Notes: generated by a model not told the origin, from the letters alone. A stretch of DNA of 64,000 nucleotides from Sandarakinorhabdus sp. (GCA_020692215.1 JAIMKW010000001.1:966442-1030441), one strand, 5' to 3'; positions 8,346-19,000 are shown, counted from the first letter of the stretch. Numbers and translations: made by a program.

Positions 8346-9440
8346 TCAGGCCAGTGGGGGCGCGTCGGATGGGCGCCAATTCGGTTCTTTGGCGAATCGG
8401 ATTGCTGGTGCCAACTGGTGCGCCCCATCGGATTCCACCAACAAGCCGCGTTCCTGCACCAGGGGCTGGTGCAGCGCTTCGGCGAAATCCAGCACGGGCG
8501 CGAAGGCGACATCATGATGGTGGAACCATTCCACCCATTCAGCACGTGTGCGGGTGGCGAAACTTTCCCGCAGGAAGTCTGCGAGAGGCGTCTGAGAAGG
8601 GCCGGCCGGCGCTTCTGCGAGCGGCAGGAGATCGAGCCGGCCGAGCGCATCGAGGAGGTTGCGGGCGAACTTGATCTCGCGACCGCACAGCACGATATGC
8701 CGGGCGTCTTTCGTGCGATAGACTTGGTAGAAGGCGGCGCCGCCCAGCGAGCGTTGGGTTGCCGAGTGGATGGGCGTGCCGTGGATCGCAGCGTCTCCGG
8801 CAATATGCGCGCACCAGGGCAGCAGCGAATCGAACATTGCAATGTCGATATAATCGCCCTTGCCGCTGCGCTCGCGGCCATAGAGGGCCATCATGATGGC
8901 CGCGCAACCGGTAAGGCCGGCGGCCATGTCGGCGGCGGGCACGCCGGGCACGACAGGGGTGCCATCGGGCGTATCGTTGACGGACAGGAAGCCACCCAGC
9001 GCCCATGCGCCGAGATCATGGGCGGGGTGATCCGCCATGGGGCCTGTCTGTCCGAAGGCCGAGATGGAGCAATAGACAATGCGCGGGTTGCGCTCGGACA
9101 CCTGCGGGTAGCCGAAGCCCAGCCGGGCCATCACGCCGGGCCGGAACCCCTCGATGAAGACATCGGCCTGTTCGACCAGCGCCCAAAGGCGGGCCTTTCC
9201 GGCCTCGGATTTCAGATCGAGTGTTTCGCTTGTCTTGCCGCGGTTGAGGGTGCGAAACCAGAAGGACTGACCGGCTTCGAAGGGGCCCATCTGCCGGGCC
9301 GGGTCTCCGGCGGGGGGTTCCACCTTCACCACCTCGGCGCCCTGATCTGCCAGCATGCCGCTCAGCGCCGGACCGGGGAGGAACTGCGAGAGATCGACGA
9401 CCTTCAGCCCCGCCAGTTTACCAGCACTGCGCTTGCCCAC
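8346..9440 (-). CDS. CaiB/BaiF family CoA-transferase, second copy
   Basis: A 364-residue class III CoA-transferase, which moves CoA between two carboxylic acids without an ATP cost. The N-terminus GLKVVDLSQFLPGPALSGML, the block ADQGAEVVKVEPPAGDPARQ, and NRGKTSETLDLKS are family features. The catalytic aspartate expected near residue 170 is in PAHDLGAWALGG. The start is GTG 9440, whose G is also the last base of the preceding TAG stop; this one-base overlap implies coupled translation. It is only about 35% similar by eye to the neighbouring family member, so the two may form a heteromer or act on different acids. Confidence 0.9.
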   Translation of the reverse strand: MGKRSAGKLAGLKVVDLSQFLPGPALSGMLADQGAEVVKVEPPAGDPARQMGPFEAGQSFWFRTLNRGKTSETLDLKSEAGKARLWALVEQADVFIEGFRPGVMARLGFGYPQVSERNPRIVYCSISAFGQTGPMADHPAHDLGAWALGGFLSVNDTPDGTPVVPGVPAADMAAGLTGCAAIMMALYGRERSGKGDYIDIAMFDSLLPWCAHIAGDAAIHGTPIHSATQRSLGGAAFYQVYRTKDARHIVLCGREIKFARNLLDALGRLDLLPLAEAPAGPSQTPLADFLRESFATRTRAEWVEWFHHHDVAFAPVLDFAEALHQPLVQERGLLVESDGAHQLAPAIRFAKEPNWRPSDAPPLA

Positions 9441-10633
9441 TAGATGACCCCTGCTGCTTTCAAAGCCTCTGCATCTGCGGTGCTGTAGCCTATTTCCGCA
9501 AGCAGGGCGGCGCTGTCTGCGCCGAGTTTGGGGGCATGGCTGTTGGGCAGGCGTTCGCCATCGACAAGAATGGGGTTGGCGAGGACTTTCAGCCCGGCAG
9601 AATCGGGGTGGGGAATGGTGTCGACCATGCCGCGCTCGCGGATGAAGGGATTCTCGAGCGCCTGGGCAAGATCGTTGACGGGGGCGACAGGGCAGATGCC
9701 GCCCAGCAGCGCTATCCAGTGGGCCGTCGGGTGCTGCATGAAGATGCTGTCGAGGCGCTGGGTGAGGGCAGTGCGATTGGCGAGTCGGGCCGCCGTAGTG
9801 GCGAAGCGGTCGTCGGTTTTCAGTTCGGGTACGCCGATTGTTTCCACCAGCCGCTCCCAGAATTTGGGAAGCTGGGCCATGATGAAAACCCAGCCATCGG
9901 CCGTGCGGAACAGCTGTGATGGCGTGACGGCGGGGTGGGACGAGCGCGGCGATCGGCCAGTGACATGGCCCTCGTTGAGATACCATGTGGCGGGGTAGCT
10001 CGTCTGGTGGAGGGCCGATTCCAGCAGTGACACATCGTAGTCGCGGCCCTTGCCCGTTGCACGCGCACCGAGGATCCCGGCGAGTGTTGCGGTCGCCAGC
10101 ATCTGGCCTGTCATGAAATCGACCATCGAGAGGCCGAAGCGGGTGGGGGGCGCATCGGGTTCGCCGGTGACAGACAGGAAGCCCGCTTCGGCCTGCATGA
10201 GATAATCATAGCCAGGCCAAGCTTCCCGGGCGTTGCCCGCACCGCGCCCATAGGCAGACGCGTGGACGCAGACGATGGAGGGCTTCACCTTGCCCAGCGC
10301 GGCATAATCCAGCCCCAGCTTGGCCGGCTGGTCTCCCCGTGCGTTGTTGGTGACAGCGTCGGCGGTTGCGGTGAGCTTGTGCAGGATATCCTGGCCCTCG
10401 GGCGTCTTCAGATCGAGGGTGAGGGAGCGCTTGTTGAGGTTGAACGTCTGGTAGAACAGGCTGTCGTCGGCGCCCAGAAAATAGGGGCCCGTGGCGCGCG
10501 ATGAATCTCCGCCCCTTGGCGGTTCGAGCTTGATGACGTCAGCGCCAAGCTGCGCCAGCATCATCGTGCCATAGGGCCCGGCGCCATATTGTTCGAGGCT
10601 GAGGATGCGGGTGCCGGCGAGGGGCAGATTCAT
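9440..10633 (-). CDS. CaiB/BaiF family CoA-transferase, first copy
   Basis: A 397-residue class III CoA-transferase. Family features include LPLAGTRILSLEQYGAGPYG at the N-terminus, AQLGADVIKLEPPRGGDSSR, NKRSLTLDLKTPEGQ and the YDYLMQAEAGFLSVTGEPD region carrying the catalytic aspartate. ATG 10633 overlaps the TGA of the preceding acyl-CoA dehydrogenase by 4 nt (ATGA), so the 24 extra in-frame residues upstream are not part of the protein. With MaoC, dehydrogenase and a second transferase it forms one compact operon; activation of a dicarboxylic or branched acid is a reasonable inference, but the acid is unknown. Confidence 0.92.
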   Translation of the reverse strand: MNLPLAGTRILSLEQYGAGPYGTMMLAQLGADVIKLEPPRGGDSSRATGPYFLGADDSLFYQTFNLNKRSLTLDLKTPEGQDILHKLTATADAVTNNARGDQPAKLGLDYAALGKVKPSIVCVHASAYGRGAGNAREAWPGYDYLMQAEAGFLSVTGEPDAPPTRFGLSMVDFMTGQMLATATLAGILGARATGKGRDYDVSLLESALHQTSYPATWYLNEGHVTGRSPRSSHPAVTPSQLFRTADGWVFIMAQLPKFWERLVETIGVPELKTDDRFATTAARLANRTALTQRLDSIFMQHPTAHWIALLGGICPVAPVNDLAQALENPFIRERGMVDTIPHPDSAGLKVLANPILVDGERLPNSHAPKLGADSAALLAEIGYSTADAEALKAAGVI

Positions 10634-11832
10634 ACCGGGTTCCGTTTCACCCATTGTTTCGCAATGATCATGCGCTGCATTTCGTTGGTGCCTTCGCCAA
10701 TGCACATCAGCAGCGCATCGCGATAGTAGCGCTCGATCTCATACTCCTTGGAGTAGCTGTAGCCGCCAAAGATGCGCATGGCTTCCTCCGCATTGGCGAC
10801 GGCGGCTTCGGATGCGAAATATTTCGCCATGCCGGCTTCCATGTCGACCCGCTCGGCGCGGTCGTAGGCTTGGGCTGCATCAAGTGTGAGCAGGCGGGCT
10901 GCCCGGGCGCGGGTGACCATTTCGCCCAGCTTCAGCTGGATGGCCTGATGCTCGGCGATGGGCTTGCCCATGGTCTTGCGGATTTGGGCATATTCGGTGG
11001 CAAGGCGCAGCGCGCCTTCTGCAAGGCCGACGCCGCGGGCAGCGACGTTGATCCGGCCGAGTTCGAGCCCGCCCGTTGCCTGGAAGAAGCCCTGGCCTTC
11101 GATTCCGCCGATCAACTGGTCCGCCGGGATGCGGCAATCCTCGAAGATGAGTTCGGCGGAGTCGATCGCCTTGTAGCCCAGCTTCTCGATCTTCTTGCCG
11201 ACCCGGAAGCCATGGCGCCCGGGCACCCCAGGGGTTGCGGAGCCCTTGTCGGCAATGAACAGGCTCATGCCCTTGTAGCGGGGGTTGGCGTCGGGATCGG
11301 TTTTTACCAGCAGCGCGAAGACAGAGCCATTGATGCCGTTGGAAATCCAGGTTTTCGTGCCGTTGATGATGTAATCGTCGCCGTCGCGCCTGGCTACCAT
11401 GCGGATGCCCTGCAGGTCGGTTCCCGCATCGGGTTCGGTCAGCGCCAGGCCGCCACGGATTTCGCCCGATGCCATTTTGGGCAGCCAGCGGGCCTTTTGC
11501 GCCGGCGTGCCGAATTTCTCGATCGCCAGCGCGCAGATGAGGTGCGAGTTGAAAATGCCCGTCGGGGCCATCCAGACGCTGGAAATCCGCGCGACGATCT
11601 TGGCGTAGGTGGTGGAGGGGAGACCTAGGCCTCCATAATCCTGCCCGATGGTGGCACCGAACAGGCCGAGCTCCTGCATCTGGCGAACGGTTTCTTCCGG
11701 CCAGATGTCGTTGTGATCGTGGTGCATGACCACGGGCTTCAGATCGCGTTCGATCCACTTGTCGATCGAATCGAGAAGCTGGTTCTCGAAATCGGGGTCG
11801 ATCTCGCGGGTCTGGCTGTAGGCTGTTGCCAT
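10630..11832 (-). CDS. Acyl-CoA dehydrogenase, short-chain/glutaryl type
   Basis: A 400-residue flavoprotein dehydrogenase. It has the FAD-binding LALTEPDAGTDLQGIRM and TKTWISNGINGS segments, and the C-terminal MCIGEGTNEMQRMII carries the canonical catalytic glutamate (EGT). The sequence ERYYRDALLMCIGEGTNE recalls short-branched-chain and glutaryl-CoA dehydrogenases. ATG 11832 was chosen because it is the first start after the MaoC stop, 11 bp away; an upstream frame would overlap MaoC. It is the second gene of the MaoC-ACAD-CaiB-CaiB operon and should act between CoA activation and hydration. Confidence 0.92.
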   Translation of the reverse strand: MATAYSQTREIDPDFENQLLDSIDKWIERDLKPVVMHHDHNDIWPEETVRQMQELGLFGATIGQDYGGLGLPSTTYAKIVARISSVWMAPTGIFNSHLICALAIEKFGTPAQKARWLPKMASGEIRGGLALTEPDAGTDLQGIRMVARRDGDDYIINGTKTWISNGINGSVFALLVKTDPDANPRYKGMSLFIADKGSATPGVPGRHGFRVGKKIEKLGYKAIDSAELIFEDCRIPADQLIGGIEGQGFFQATGGLELGRINVAARGVGLAEGALRLATEYAQIRKTMGKPIAEHQAIQLKLGEMVTRARAARLLTLDAAQAYDRAERVDMEAGMAKYFASEAAVANAEEAMRIFGGYSYSKEYEIERYYRDALLMCIGEGTNEMQRMIIAKQWVKRNPV

Positions 11833-11843
11833 TGTCTCTATCC

Positions 11844-12353
11844 TTATTCGTCGCCGGGCCCGAAGCCGCGCTTCCAGATCAGCATGGTGCGCAGAAAATC
11901 GCACACGATGGTGCCGTCCTGATTCTTGCCAACCGTCTTGACCGTCACGATGCCCTGTTCGGGGCGGCTGGCGGATTCGCGCTTTTCGATGACTTCCGTT
12001 TCGCCATAGAGTGTGTCTCCGGCGAAAACCGGGGCCAGCATGCGGATTTCCTTCCAGCCGAGGTTCGCAACGGCCTTCTGGCTGACATCCGACACCGACA
12101 TGCCGACGAGAATCGCAACCGTGAGCGGCGAATTCACAAGCGGCTTCCTGAACTCGGTCTTTGATGCATAAACATGATCGAAGTGGCTGGGATGGGTGTT
12201 CATCGTCAGCAGGGTGAACCAGATGTTGTCGGTTTCGGTGATGGTGCGGCCTGGCCGGTGTTCATAGACATCGCCGACTGTGAATTCCTCATAATAGCGC
12301 CCGAAGGTTTCCCGATACCGTTGGGGGCCGACCTCTATGACACCTTGGCGCAT
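11844..12353 (-). CDS. MaoC-family hydratase
   Basis: A 169-residue hot-dog-fold protein of the MaoC dehydratase family, which adds water to an enoyl-CoA. The segment FTVGDVYEHRPGRTITETDN and the motif LLTMNTHPSHFDHVYA contain the Asp/His pattern typical of the hydratase active site; GDTLYGETEVIEKRES is also typical. Members of this length include mesaconyl-CoA hydratases and other (R)-specific hydratases. ATG 12353 has AGAGGAAA 7 nt upstream. It is the first gene of the operon and is directly behind the operator-containing promoter. Confidence 0.88.
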   Translation of the reverse strand: MRQGVIEVGPQRYRETFGRYYEEFTVGDVYEHRPGRTITETDNIWFTLLTMNTHPSHFDHVYASKTEFRKPLVNSPLTVAILVGMSVSDVSQKAVANLGWKEIRMLAPVFAGDTLYGETEVIEKRESASRPEQGIVTVKTVGKNQDGTIVCDFLRTMLIWKRGFGPGDE

Positions 12354-12384
12354 GTGCGATTTCCTCTTTTCTGGCTTGACCTGA

Positions 12385-12415
12385 CTGCTATTTGTCCGGA
12401 CAACTTTGATGTCAA
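12385..12415 (-). promoter_or_regulatory. Promoter with overlapping operator palindrome for the MaoC operon
   Basis: On the minus strand a perfect TTGACA box (12415-12410) is followed 17 nt later by a weak AATAGC -10 candidate. The spacer contains the perfect 12-bp palindrome TTGTCCGGACAA (12392-12403). Its layout resembles sites of GntR-family regulators of the FCD type (TTGTC-GACAA cores). A repressor bound there would block RNA polymerase. No regulator gene lies next to it, so the cognate protein must be elsewhere. Confidence 0.6.
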
Positions 12416-12456
12416 GCGCTGTTACCCGGCGCGACCTAGGCTGAGGGGAGTGACGA

Positions 12457-13344
12457 ATGCGCGCAACTGTTGGAATTGTCGTTGGGTTGATGATGGCTGG
12501 CCCTGTTCAGGCCCAGTCCCAGGGGCTGGACTTTGCGAAGCCGGCCGACGCGCAGGCGATGTTCCGCAAGATCCAGTGCTCGACGAAAGACAATGTTCCG
12601 GTGGTTTATCACTGGTCTGGCCGGGTGTGGAGCCGGGTGCAGGGCGAGCCCGACCGGCATTTGTGGAATGTGGAGGGCATGAACATCCGCCAATGCGTCA
12701 GCGTGACCGATCCGCAGCGCGGGCCTGGGGTTCGCATGGTGAGCAAGGAACTGATGTTCTATCTCGACCCGAAAACCAACGAGGTGCTCGACAGCTGGCA
12801 AAACCCCTGGACTGGCAAGGCAAACCGGGTGTTCCATGTGCAGAATGATCCGGTGAACCAGCCACCTTCGTTCCTGACCGGGCGGGATGGCAAGCCCTAT
12901 GCCCTTCCGGTGCGGGTGGATAATGGCCTGGTATTCTGGAACATCGAGGTGCCCCTGTTCTACAAGAACCCACTGGCTGGCGATTTTCAGGATTATGCTG
13001 GCAATCATTATCACGCGATGGAGATCTTCAACTTCGTGGCGGACGAAAAGCGGCTGCGCGACCGCAAGACGACACAGGCTGGTGCATCGGTGAGTTGGGT
13101 CCGGCTCTCGACCTGGATGCCGTTCATGGAGATGGGATCCCGGCCGGGCGGGCTGGTCTTCAACGCGACAGGCACCGTGGTGAAGGATATCGATTCGCTG
13201 CCCAAGGTGCTGGTGGATCAGATCGACCGCAATTTCCCCGACTATCGCAGCCCGCCGCCGGGCGATGATGCGCGGCAGAACGCGACGACCTGGACCGAGT
13301 TTCGCAAGTTTGTGGAGGCGGAGCGGGCGAAAGCGAACAAGTAG
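12457..13344 (+). CDS. DUF1838 family exported protein
   Basis: A 295-residue protein with a signal peptide (RATVGIVVGLMMAGPVQAQ). The body matches the DUF1838 family as I recall it: HWSGRVWSRVQGEPDRHLWN near residue 50, a central KELMFYLDPKTNEVLDSWQN and the late VSWVRLSTWMPFMEMGSRPG block. The function of the family is not known. ATG 12457 has GAGGGGAG 7 nt upstream. It is divergent from the MaoC operon, and its 3' end overlaps the end of the opposing FMN reductase frame by about 100 bp. Confidence 0.85.
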   Translation: MRATVGIVVGLMMAGPVQAQSQGLDFAKPADAQAMFRKIQCSTKDNVPVVYHWSGRVWSRVQGEPDRHLWNVEGMNIRQCVSVTDPQRGPGVRMVSKELMFYLDPKTNEVLDSWQNPWTGKANRVFHVQNDPVNQPPSFLTGRDGKPYALPVRVDNGLVFWNIEVPLFYKNPLAGDFQDYAGNHYHAMEIFNFVADEKRLRDRKTTQAGASVSWVRLSTWMPFMEMGSRPGGLVFNATGTVVKDIDSLPKVLVDQIDRNFPDYRSPPPGDDARQNATTWTEFRKFVEAERAKANK

Positions 13345-14048
13345 GCCAGCCTCTTCCGCGGTCGGGGCGCAACCCTGTGCCAGGTTGGAAGGTTGCGCTG
13401 CGATGGATCGCGATTGAGTGCTGCCGTTGGCACGCCATGGTTCGTTCGGGCCGATCGTGCGGCCTCTGCCCACCAAAAGAGCTGCCGGAGCGTCCGGTCG
13501 AAGTAGCTATCCCACCGAACCTGCTCTGCGTCGGGGCGTTGGTTGCCATCCTCGTCGAAATGGTCGTGCGCCTTTGGCACATGGATCATCGCCGAGACTG
13601 GAATGCAGCCCAGTTCCCCCAGAAACCCCCGCATCCCGATTGCGGCACGGGTGCCACCCCACTGCCCGGCTGAATAGGTGGCGATTGCGCTGGGGCGGAA
13701 CGCAAAGAGCGAGGCCGCAAAATGATTCAGCAGGTGGACCAGGGCCGGGCTCATCGAATGATTATATTCCGGGCTGAGCATGATGTAGCCATCGGCTGCA
13801 CCGATCGCCTCAGCCAATGTGTCCAGCTGCGATCCGGCCTCGCCGCGCCGAAATGCGAAGTGCGGTTTGAACACGGGATCGAGCGGGATCTCGAGCGGGT
13901 CGATGATGCTGAGATGATGGCCCGCCGAGGCAACACGCGCCGCACTCGCACGCGCAACGCGCAGACCAAGGCGTGGCGGCGAAGGCGGGCTGCTGAAACG
14001 CGTGCTTCCAAGAAACAGCAGGATTGAAAGCGGGGCCCTGTCTGTCAG
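13242..14048 (-). CDS. NADPH-dependent FMN reductase-like protein, ends uncertain
   Basis: A flavodoxin-fold protein of the NADPH-dependent FMN reductase family. Core features are ILLFLGSTR at the N-terminus (phosphate-binding loop), the flavin-binding LSPEYNHSMSPALVHLLNHF, and YSAGQWGGTRAAIGMRGFL. No ATG, GTG or TTG exists in frame between the end of atpC and the core; CTG 14048 is the only plausible near-cognate codon. An ATG at 14168 would overlap atpC by 104 bp. The family normally ends soon after LFWWAEAARSAR, but here the frame continues about 70 residues and overlaps the DUF1838 gene. Either frame damage or an unusual start is possible. Confidence 0.55.
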   Translation of the reverse strand: MTDRAPLSILLFLGSTRFSSPPSPPRLGLRVARASAARVASAGHHLSIIDPLEIPLDPVFKPHFAFRRGEAGSQLDTLAEAIGAADGYIMLSPEYNHSMSPALVHLLNHFAASLFAFRPSAIATYSAGQWGGTRAAIGMRGFLGELGCIPVSAMIHVPKAHDHFDEDGNQRPDAEQVRWDSYFDRTLRQLFWWAEAARSARTNHGVPTAALNRDPSQRNLPTWHRVAPRPRKRLAYLFAFARSASTNLRNSVQVVAFCRASSPGGGLR

Positions 14049-14064
14049 CGTTGGAAGCGCACCT

Positions 14065-14336
14065 CTATTGGCGGGTAACGGTTTCGATATCGCCCGAGAG
14101 GATGATGAGCCCGGCTTCCGACACTTCGGCATAGCCACCATCGACATGCACCAGTTCCGGCTGGGCACCAGCGGTGGCGTAGATCGCGATTTCGCCGGGG
14201 CGGATCGTGCTCATCATCGGCGCATGGCCTGCCAGCACACCAAAATCCCCCTCCGTGCCCGGAACCACGACCATGTGAACCGGGCCGGAGCGGATCAGCT
14301 TGACCGGCGAGACGAGCTCGAAGTGCAACGCTGCCA

Positions 14337-14337
<1 letters not shown>
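14065..14337 (-). CDS. atpC: ATP synthase F1 epsilon subunit
   Basis: A 90-residue epsilon subunit: the N-terminal beta-sandwich domain ([32 protein letters not shown]) is present. The C-terminal helical hairpin is missing, as in several alphaproteobacterial epsilons. It couples rotation of gamma to the ring in the F1 complex. Its ATG shares one base with the atpD stop codon (TGATG), showing translational coupling. It is the last gene of the ATP synthase operon. Confidence 0.92.
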
Positions 14338-15794
<1,457 letters not shown>

Positions 15795-15802
15795 TCAGTC
15801 CT

Positions 15803-16678
15803 TTACAGCGCTTCAGCGCCCGAGATGATTTCGATGAGTTCCTTGGTGATCACGGCCTGGCGCGTCCGGTTGTAGGTCAGCGTCAGGCGGTTGATCATGT
15901 CTCCGGCGTTGCGCGTGGCGCTGTCCATCGCCGTCATCCGCGCACCTTCCTCGCTGGCCCGGCTTTCCAGCAGCGACTGGTAGATGTGGACGGCAATCGA
16001 GCGCGGCAGCAGTTCGTCGAGAATAGCCTCGGGGCTGGGCTCGAACTCGATGTCGGCAGAGATCCGCCCGGTGTCCGCGACATCAGGACGGGGAACCGGG
16101 ATGAGCATTTCGTCGGTCGGCACCTGGGTGAGCGCCGACTGGAAATGCGCATACTGGATGTGCGCCACATCGAATTCGCCCGCTTCGAACCGGCCAATCA
16201 CGTCTTCAGCGACGACCTTTGCATCCGCGAAGGTCAGCATGTTGCGGCCCTCGACAGAACGGGTCGCAATAATATGCCTGCCATGTGTCCGCTGGAGCTG
16301 GGCGCGGCCCTTCCGGCCGATCACATACAACTTCACCGTCTTGCCGCGGGCCAGCAGATCGTCTGCCTTGCGGCGGCACATCTTGACGATGTTGGTGTTG
16401 TAGGCACCGCAAAGGCCGCGTTCCGATGTGATGACGACGATGAGGTGCGTCTGATCGTGCCCGGTTCCGGTGAGGAGCCTGGGGGCATCGGGGCCGGACA
16501 TGGCGAGCGCGAGGTTGCCGATCACCTTTTCCGCGCGCGTGGCAAAGGGGCGACCGGACAGCGCGGCCTGTTGCGCGCCGCGGAGCTTCGCGGACGCAAC
16601 AAGGTTCATCGCCTTGGTGATCTTCTGGGTCGATTTGACCGAGGCGATCCTGGTCTTGAGGGCTTTGAGGTTTGGCAT
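15803..16678 (-). CDS. atpG: ATP synthase F1 gamma subunit
   Basis: A 291-residue gamma subunit forming the central rotor stalk. The N-terminal coiled-coil helix begins MPNLKALKTRIASVKSTQKI and the C-terminal helix ends with the family signature around ASEEGARMTAMDSATRNAGD. Gap to atpD is 14 bp and to atpA 10 bp, so it is co-transcribed with both. Confidence 0.97.
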   Translation of the reverse strand: MPNLKALKTRIASVKSTQKITKAMNLVASAKLRGAQQAALSGRPFATRAEKVIGNLALAMSGPDAPRLLTGTGHDQTHLIVVITSERGLCGAYNTNIVKMCRRKADDLLARGKTVKLYVIGRKGRAQLQRTHGRHIIATRSVEGRNMLTFADAKVVAEDVIGRFEAGEFDVAHIQYAHFQSALTQVPTDEMLIPVPRPDVADTGRISADIEFEPSPEAILDELLPRSIAVHIYQSLLESRASEEGARMTAMDSATRNAGDMINRLTLTYNRTRQAVITKELIEIISGAEAL

Positions 16679-16688
16679 CCCGGGGTCC

Positions 16689-18218
16689 TCAGGCGAACGT
16701 CTTTGCGAAGCCCTCGATTGCGGCCTTCAGCTTGTCGCGCGTGTCATCCTTCAGGTCTCCGCTGGTGCGGATGGCCGTGAGGATGTCTGCGTGGCTGGCG
16801 CGAAGGGTGGCGATGAGGCCGGCTTCGAACTTGCCGACATCGCTGACCGGGATCGCATCGAGATAGCCGTTCACGCCGGCGAAGATCGAGACGACTTGCT
16901 CCTCGACCGGCATCGGGCTGTACTGGGCCTGCTTCAGCAGTTCCGTCAGCCGGGCGCCGCGGGCCAGAAGCTTCTGGGTGGAGGCATCGAGATCGGAGCC
17001 GAACTGGGCGAAGGCTGCCATTTCGCGATACTGCGCGAGCTCGAGCTTGATCGAGCCTGCAACCTTCTTCATCGCCTTCGTCTGCGCAGCCGAACCGACG
17101 CGCGACACCGACAGACCGACGTTGATGGCCGGGCGAATGCCGCGATAGAACAGTTCGCTTTCAAGGAAGATCTGGCCATCGGTGATCGAGATCACGTTGG
17201 TTGGGATGTAGGCCGAAACGTCGCCGCCCTGGGTTTCGATGATGGGAAGGGCTGTCAGCGAGCCGCTGCCATTGTCTTCGTTCATCTTGGCCGCGCGCTC
17301 GAGCAGGCGGCTGTGCAGGTAGAAAACGTCGCCAGGATAGGCTTCGCGGCCCGGAGGACGGCGCAGCAGCAAGGACATCTGCCGGTAGGCGACGGCCTGC
17401 TTGGAAAGATCGTCATAGACGATCACGGCGTGCATGCCGTTGTCGCGGAAATATTCGCCCATGGTGCAGCCGGTGTAGGGCGCAAGAAACTGCAGCGGGG
17501 CTGGTTCCGACGCGGTGGCGGCGACCACGATGGAATATTCCATCGCGCCATTTTCCTCGAGCGCGCGGACGATCTGGGCAACCGTCGAGCGCTTCTGGCC
17601 GATGGCGACGTAGATGCAATACAGCTTCTTGGATTCGTCGTCGCCGAGGTTCGCTTCGCGCTGGTTGATGAAGGTATCGAGCGCAACAGCGGTCTTGCCG
17701 GTCTGCCGGTCGCCGATGATGAGTTCGCGCTGGCCACGGCCGACGGGAACCAGGGCGTCGAGCGCCTTCAGGCCGGTCTGCACGGGTTCGTGGACAGACT
17801 TGCGCGGGATGATGCCCGGCGCCTTCACTTCCACGCGGCGGCGTTCGGCGGCCTCGATCGGGCCCTTGCCGTCGATCGGGTTGCCAAGGCCATCGACCAC
17901 GCGGCCGAGCAGGCCCTTGCCGACGGGAACGTCGACGATGGTGCCCGTGCGCTTGACAGTGTCGCCTTCCTTGATCGCGGCATCCGAGCCGAAGATCACG
18001 ACGCCGACGTTGTCGGCCTCAAGGTTGAGGGCCATGCCCTTGATTCCACCCGGGAATTCGACCATTTCGCCGGCCTGGACCTTATCGAGGCCATGCACGC
18101 GGGCGATACCATCGCCGACCGAGAGAACCTGACCGACTTCCGAGACTTCCGCCTCGGTGCCGAACCCGGCGATCTGGTCGCGGATGACGCGGGAGATTTC
18201 CGCGGCGCGGATGTCCAT
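16689..18218 (-). CDS. atpA: ATP synthase F1 alpha subunit
   Basis: The non-catalytic nucleotide-binding alpha subunit (509 residues). The P-loop is [18 protein letters not shown] near residue 170. The delta-contacting N-terminus [19 protein letters not shown] is intact, and the signature [17 protein letters not shown] is present near residue 365. It starts 3 bp after atpH. Confidence 0.98.
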   Translation of the reverse strand: MDIRAAEISRVIRDQIAGFGTEAEVSEVGQVLSVGDGIARVHGLDKVQAGEMVEFPGGIKGMALNLEADNVGVVIFGSDAAIKEGDTVKRTGTIVDVPVGKGLLGRVVDGLGNPIDGKGPIEAAERRRVEVKAPGIIPRKSVHEPVQTGLKALDALVPVGRGQRELIIGDRQTGKTAVALDTFINQREANLGDDESKKLYCIYVAIGQKRSTVAQIVRALEENGAMEYSIVVAATASEPAPLQFLAPYTGCTMGEYFRDNGMHAVIVYDDLSKQAVAYRQMSLLLRRPPGREAYPGDVFYLHSRLLERAAKMNEDNGSGSLTALPIIETQGGDVSAYIPTNVISITDGQIFLESELFYRGIRPAINVGLSVSRVGSAAQTKAMKKVAGSIKLELAQYREMAAFAQFGSDLDASTQKLLARGARLTELLKQAQYSPMPVEEQVVSIFAGVNGYLDAIPVSDVGKFEAGLIATLRASHADILTAIRTSGDLKDDTRDKLKAAIEGFAKTFA

Positions 18219-18221
18219 CTC

Positions 18222-18791
18222 TTAAAGGCCTTTCATTTGCTGACCCAGGCGTTCGAGCCGGGTCTTGACGCTGCTGTCGATTTGTTCGGACCCTATGCGG
18301 ACGATAAGCCCGCCAAGGATGCTGGGATCCACCGTCACGTCGACCGCCATATCGCGGCCGGTGCGGGATTTGAGCTTGGCTTCCAGCGCCTTCTTCTGCT
18401 TGGCGGAGAGCGACTGGGCTGCCGTGACATTTGCCGACAATGTGTTGTTGTGCGCGCCAAGCATCACGTCGAACTGGCGGATGATCGCCGGAAGGGCGGC
18501 GAGGCGGCCATTGGCTGCCAGCACGCCGAGGAATTTCATTGAAAGATCGGAAAGCCCAAAGCCCTGGCCCAGTTGAGCCACCACGACGCCGGCGTCCTTG
18601 CGGGCAATTTGCGGTGCTTCGGTGAGGGCGCGCAGATCAGCCGATTCGCTGAGCGCTGCCTGAAGTTTCGCAAGATCTTCAGCCGTGCGATCGAGCGCCT
18701 TGCCCGAGACAGCGAGATCGAACAGGGCCGCTGCATAGCGCCCCGGCAATCCGGCTGCCGCAACTGACACACGCATGTTCGTAGAATCCAC
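18222..18791 (-). CDS. atpH: ATP synthase F1 delta subunit
   Basis: A 189-residue delta subunit, part of the peripheral stalk that holds alpha/beta against the membrane sector. Family features are GRYAAALFDLA near the N-terminus, the helical core around LRALTEAPQIARKDA and the C-terminal DPSILGGLIVRIGSEQIDSS. GTG 18791 is chosen because GAGG stands 9 nt upstream; ATG 18776 is the alternative. First gene of the F1 operon. The F0 genes are not in this window, as is usual for alphaproteobacteria. Confidence 0.94.
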   Translation of the reverse strand: MDSTNMRVSVAAAGLPGRYAAALFDLAVSGKALDRTAEDLAKLQAALSESADLRALTEAPQIARKDAGVVVAQLGQGFGLSDLSMKFLGVLAANGRLAALPAIIRQFDVMLGAHNNTLSANVTAAQSLSAKQKKALEAKLKSRTGRDMAVDVTVDPSILGGLIVRIGSEQIDSSVKTRLERLGQQMKGL

Positions 18792-19000
18792 CGACGAGCC
18801 TCATGTTTCTGTCCGCCGTTTGCGCCACATTCGTGGCCGGCGGGTGTTCGCAGACCATGCAGAGCCCCGTTGGCAAACACCTTGGGTTCCTGGCATGACA
18901 GGAAGCTGGCCGGTTGCAGTTGCTGACCCGCCGCTTGGGCCGCGCCCTAGCATGCACCTATCCGTCCCGCAAGCGGAAGGGCAAATTCCCGGTGCGGCAC

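Noticed and set aside
12436..13476. A 346-residue open frame on the minus strand
   Set aside because: It is antisense to the DUF1838 gene, which has a signal peptide and a good ribosome site. No domain is recognisable in it.
16470..18542. A 690-residue open frame on the plus strand
   Set aside because: It is antisense to atpG, atpA and atpH. The length arises from high GC third positions; no family motif is visible.
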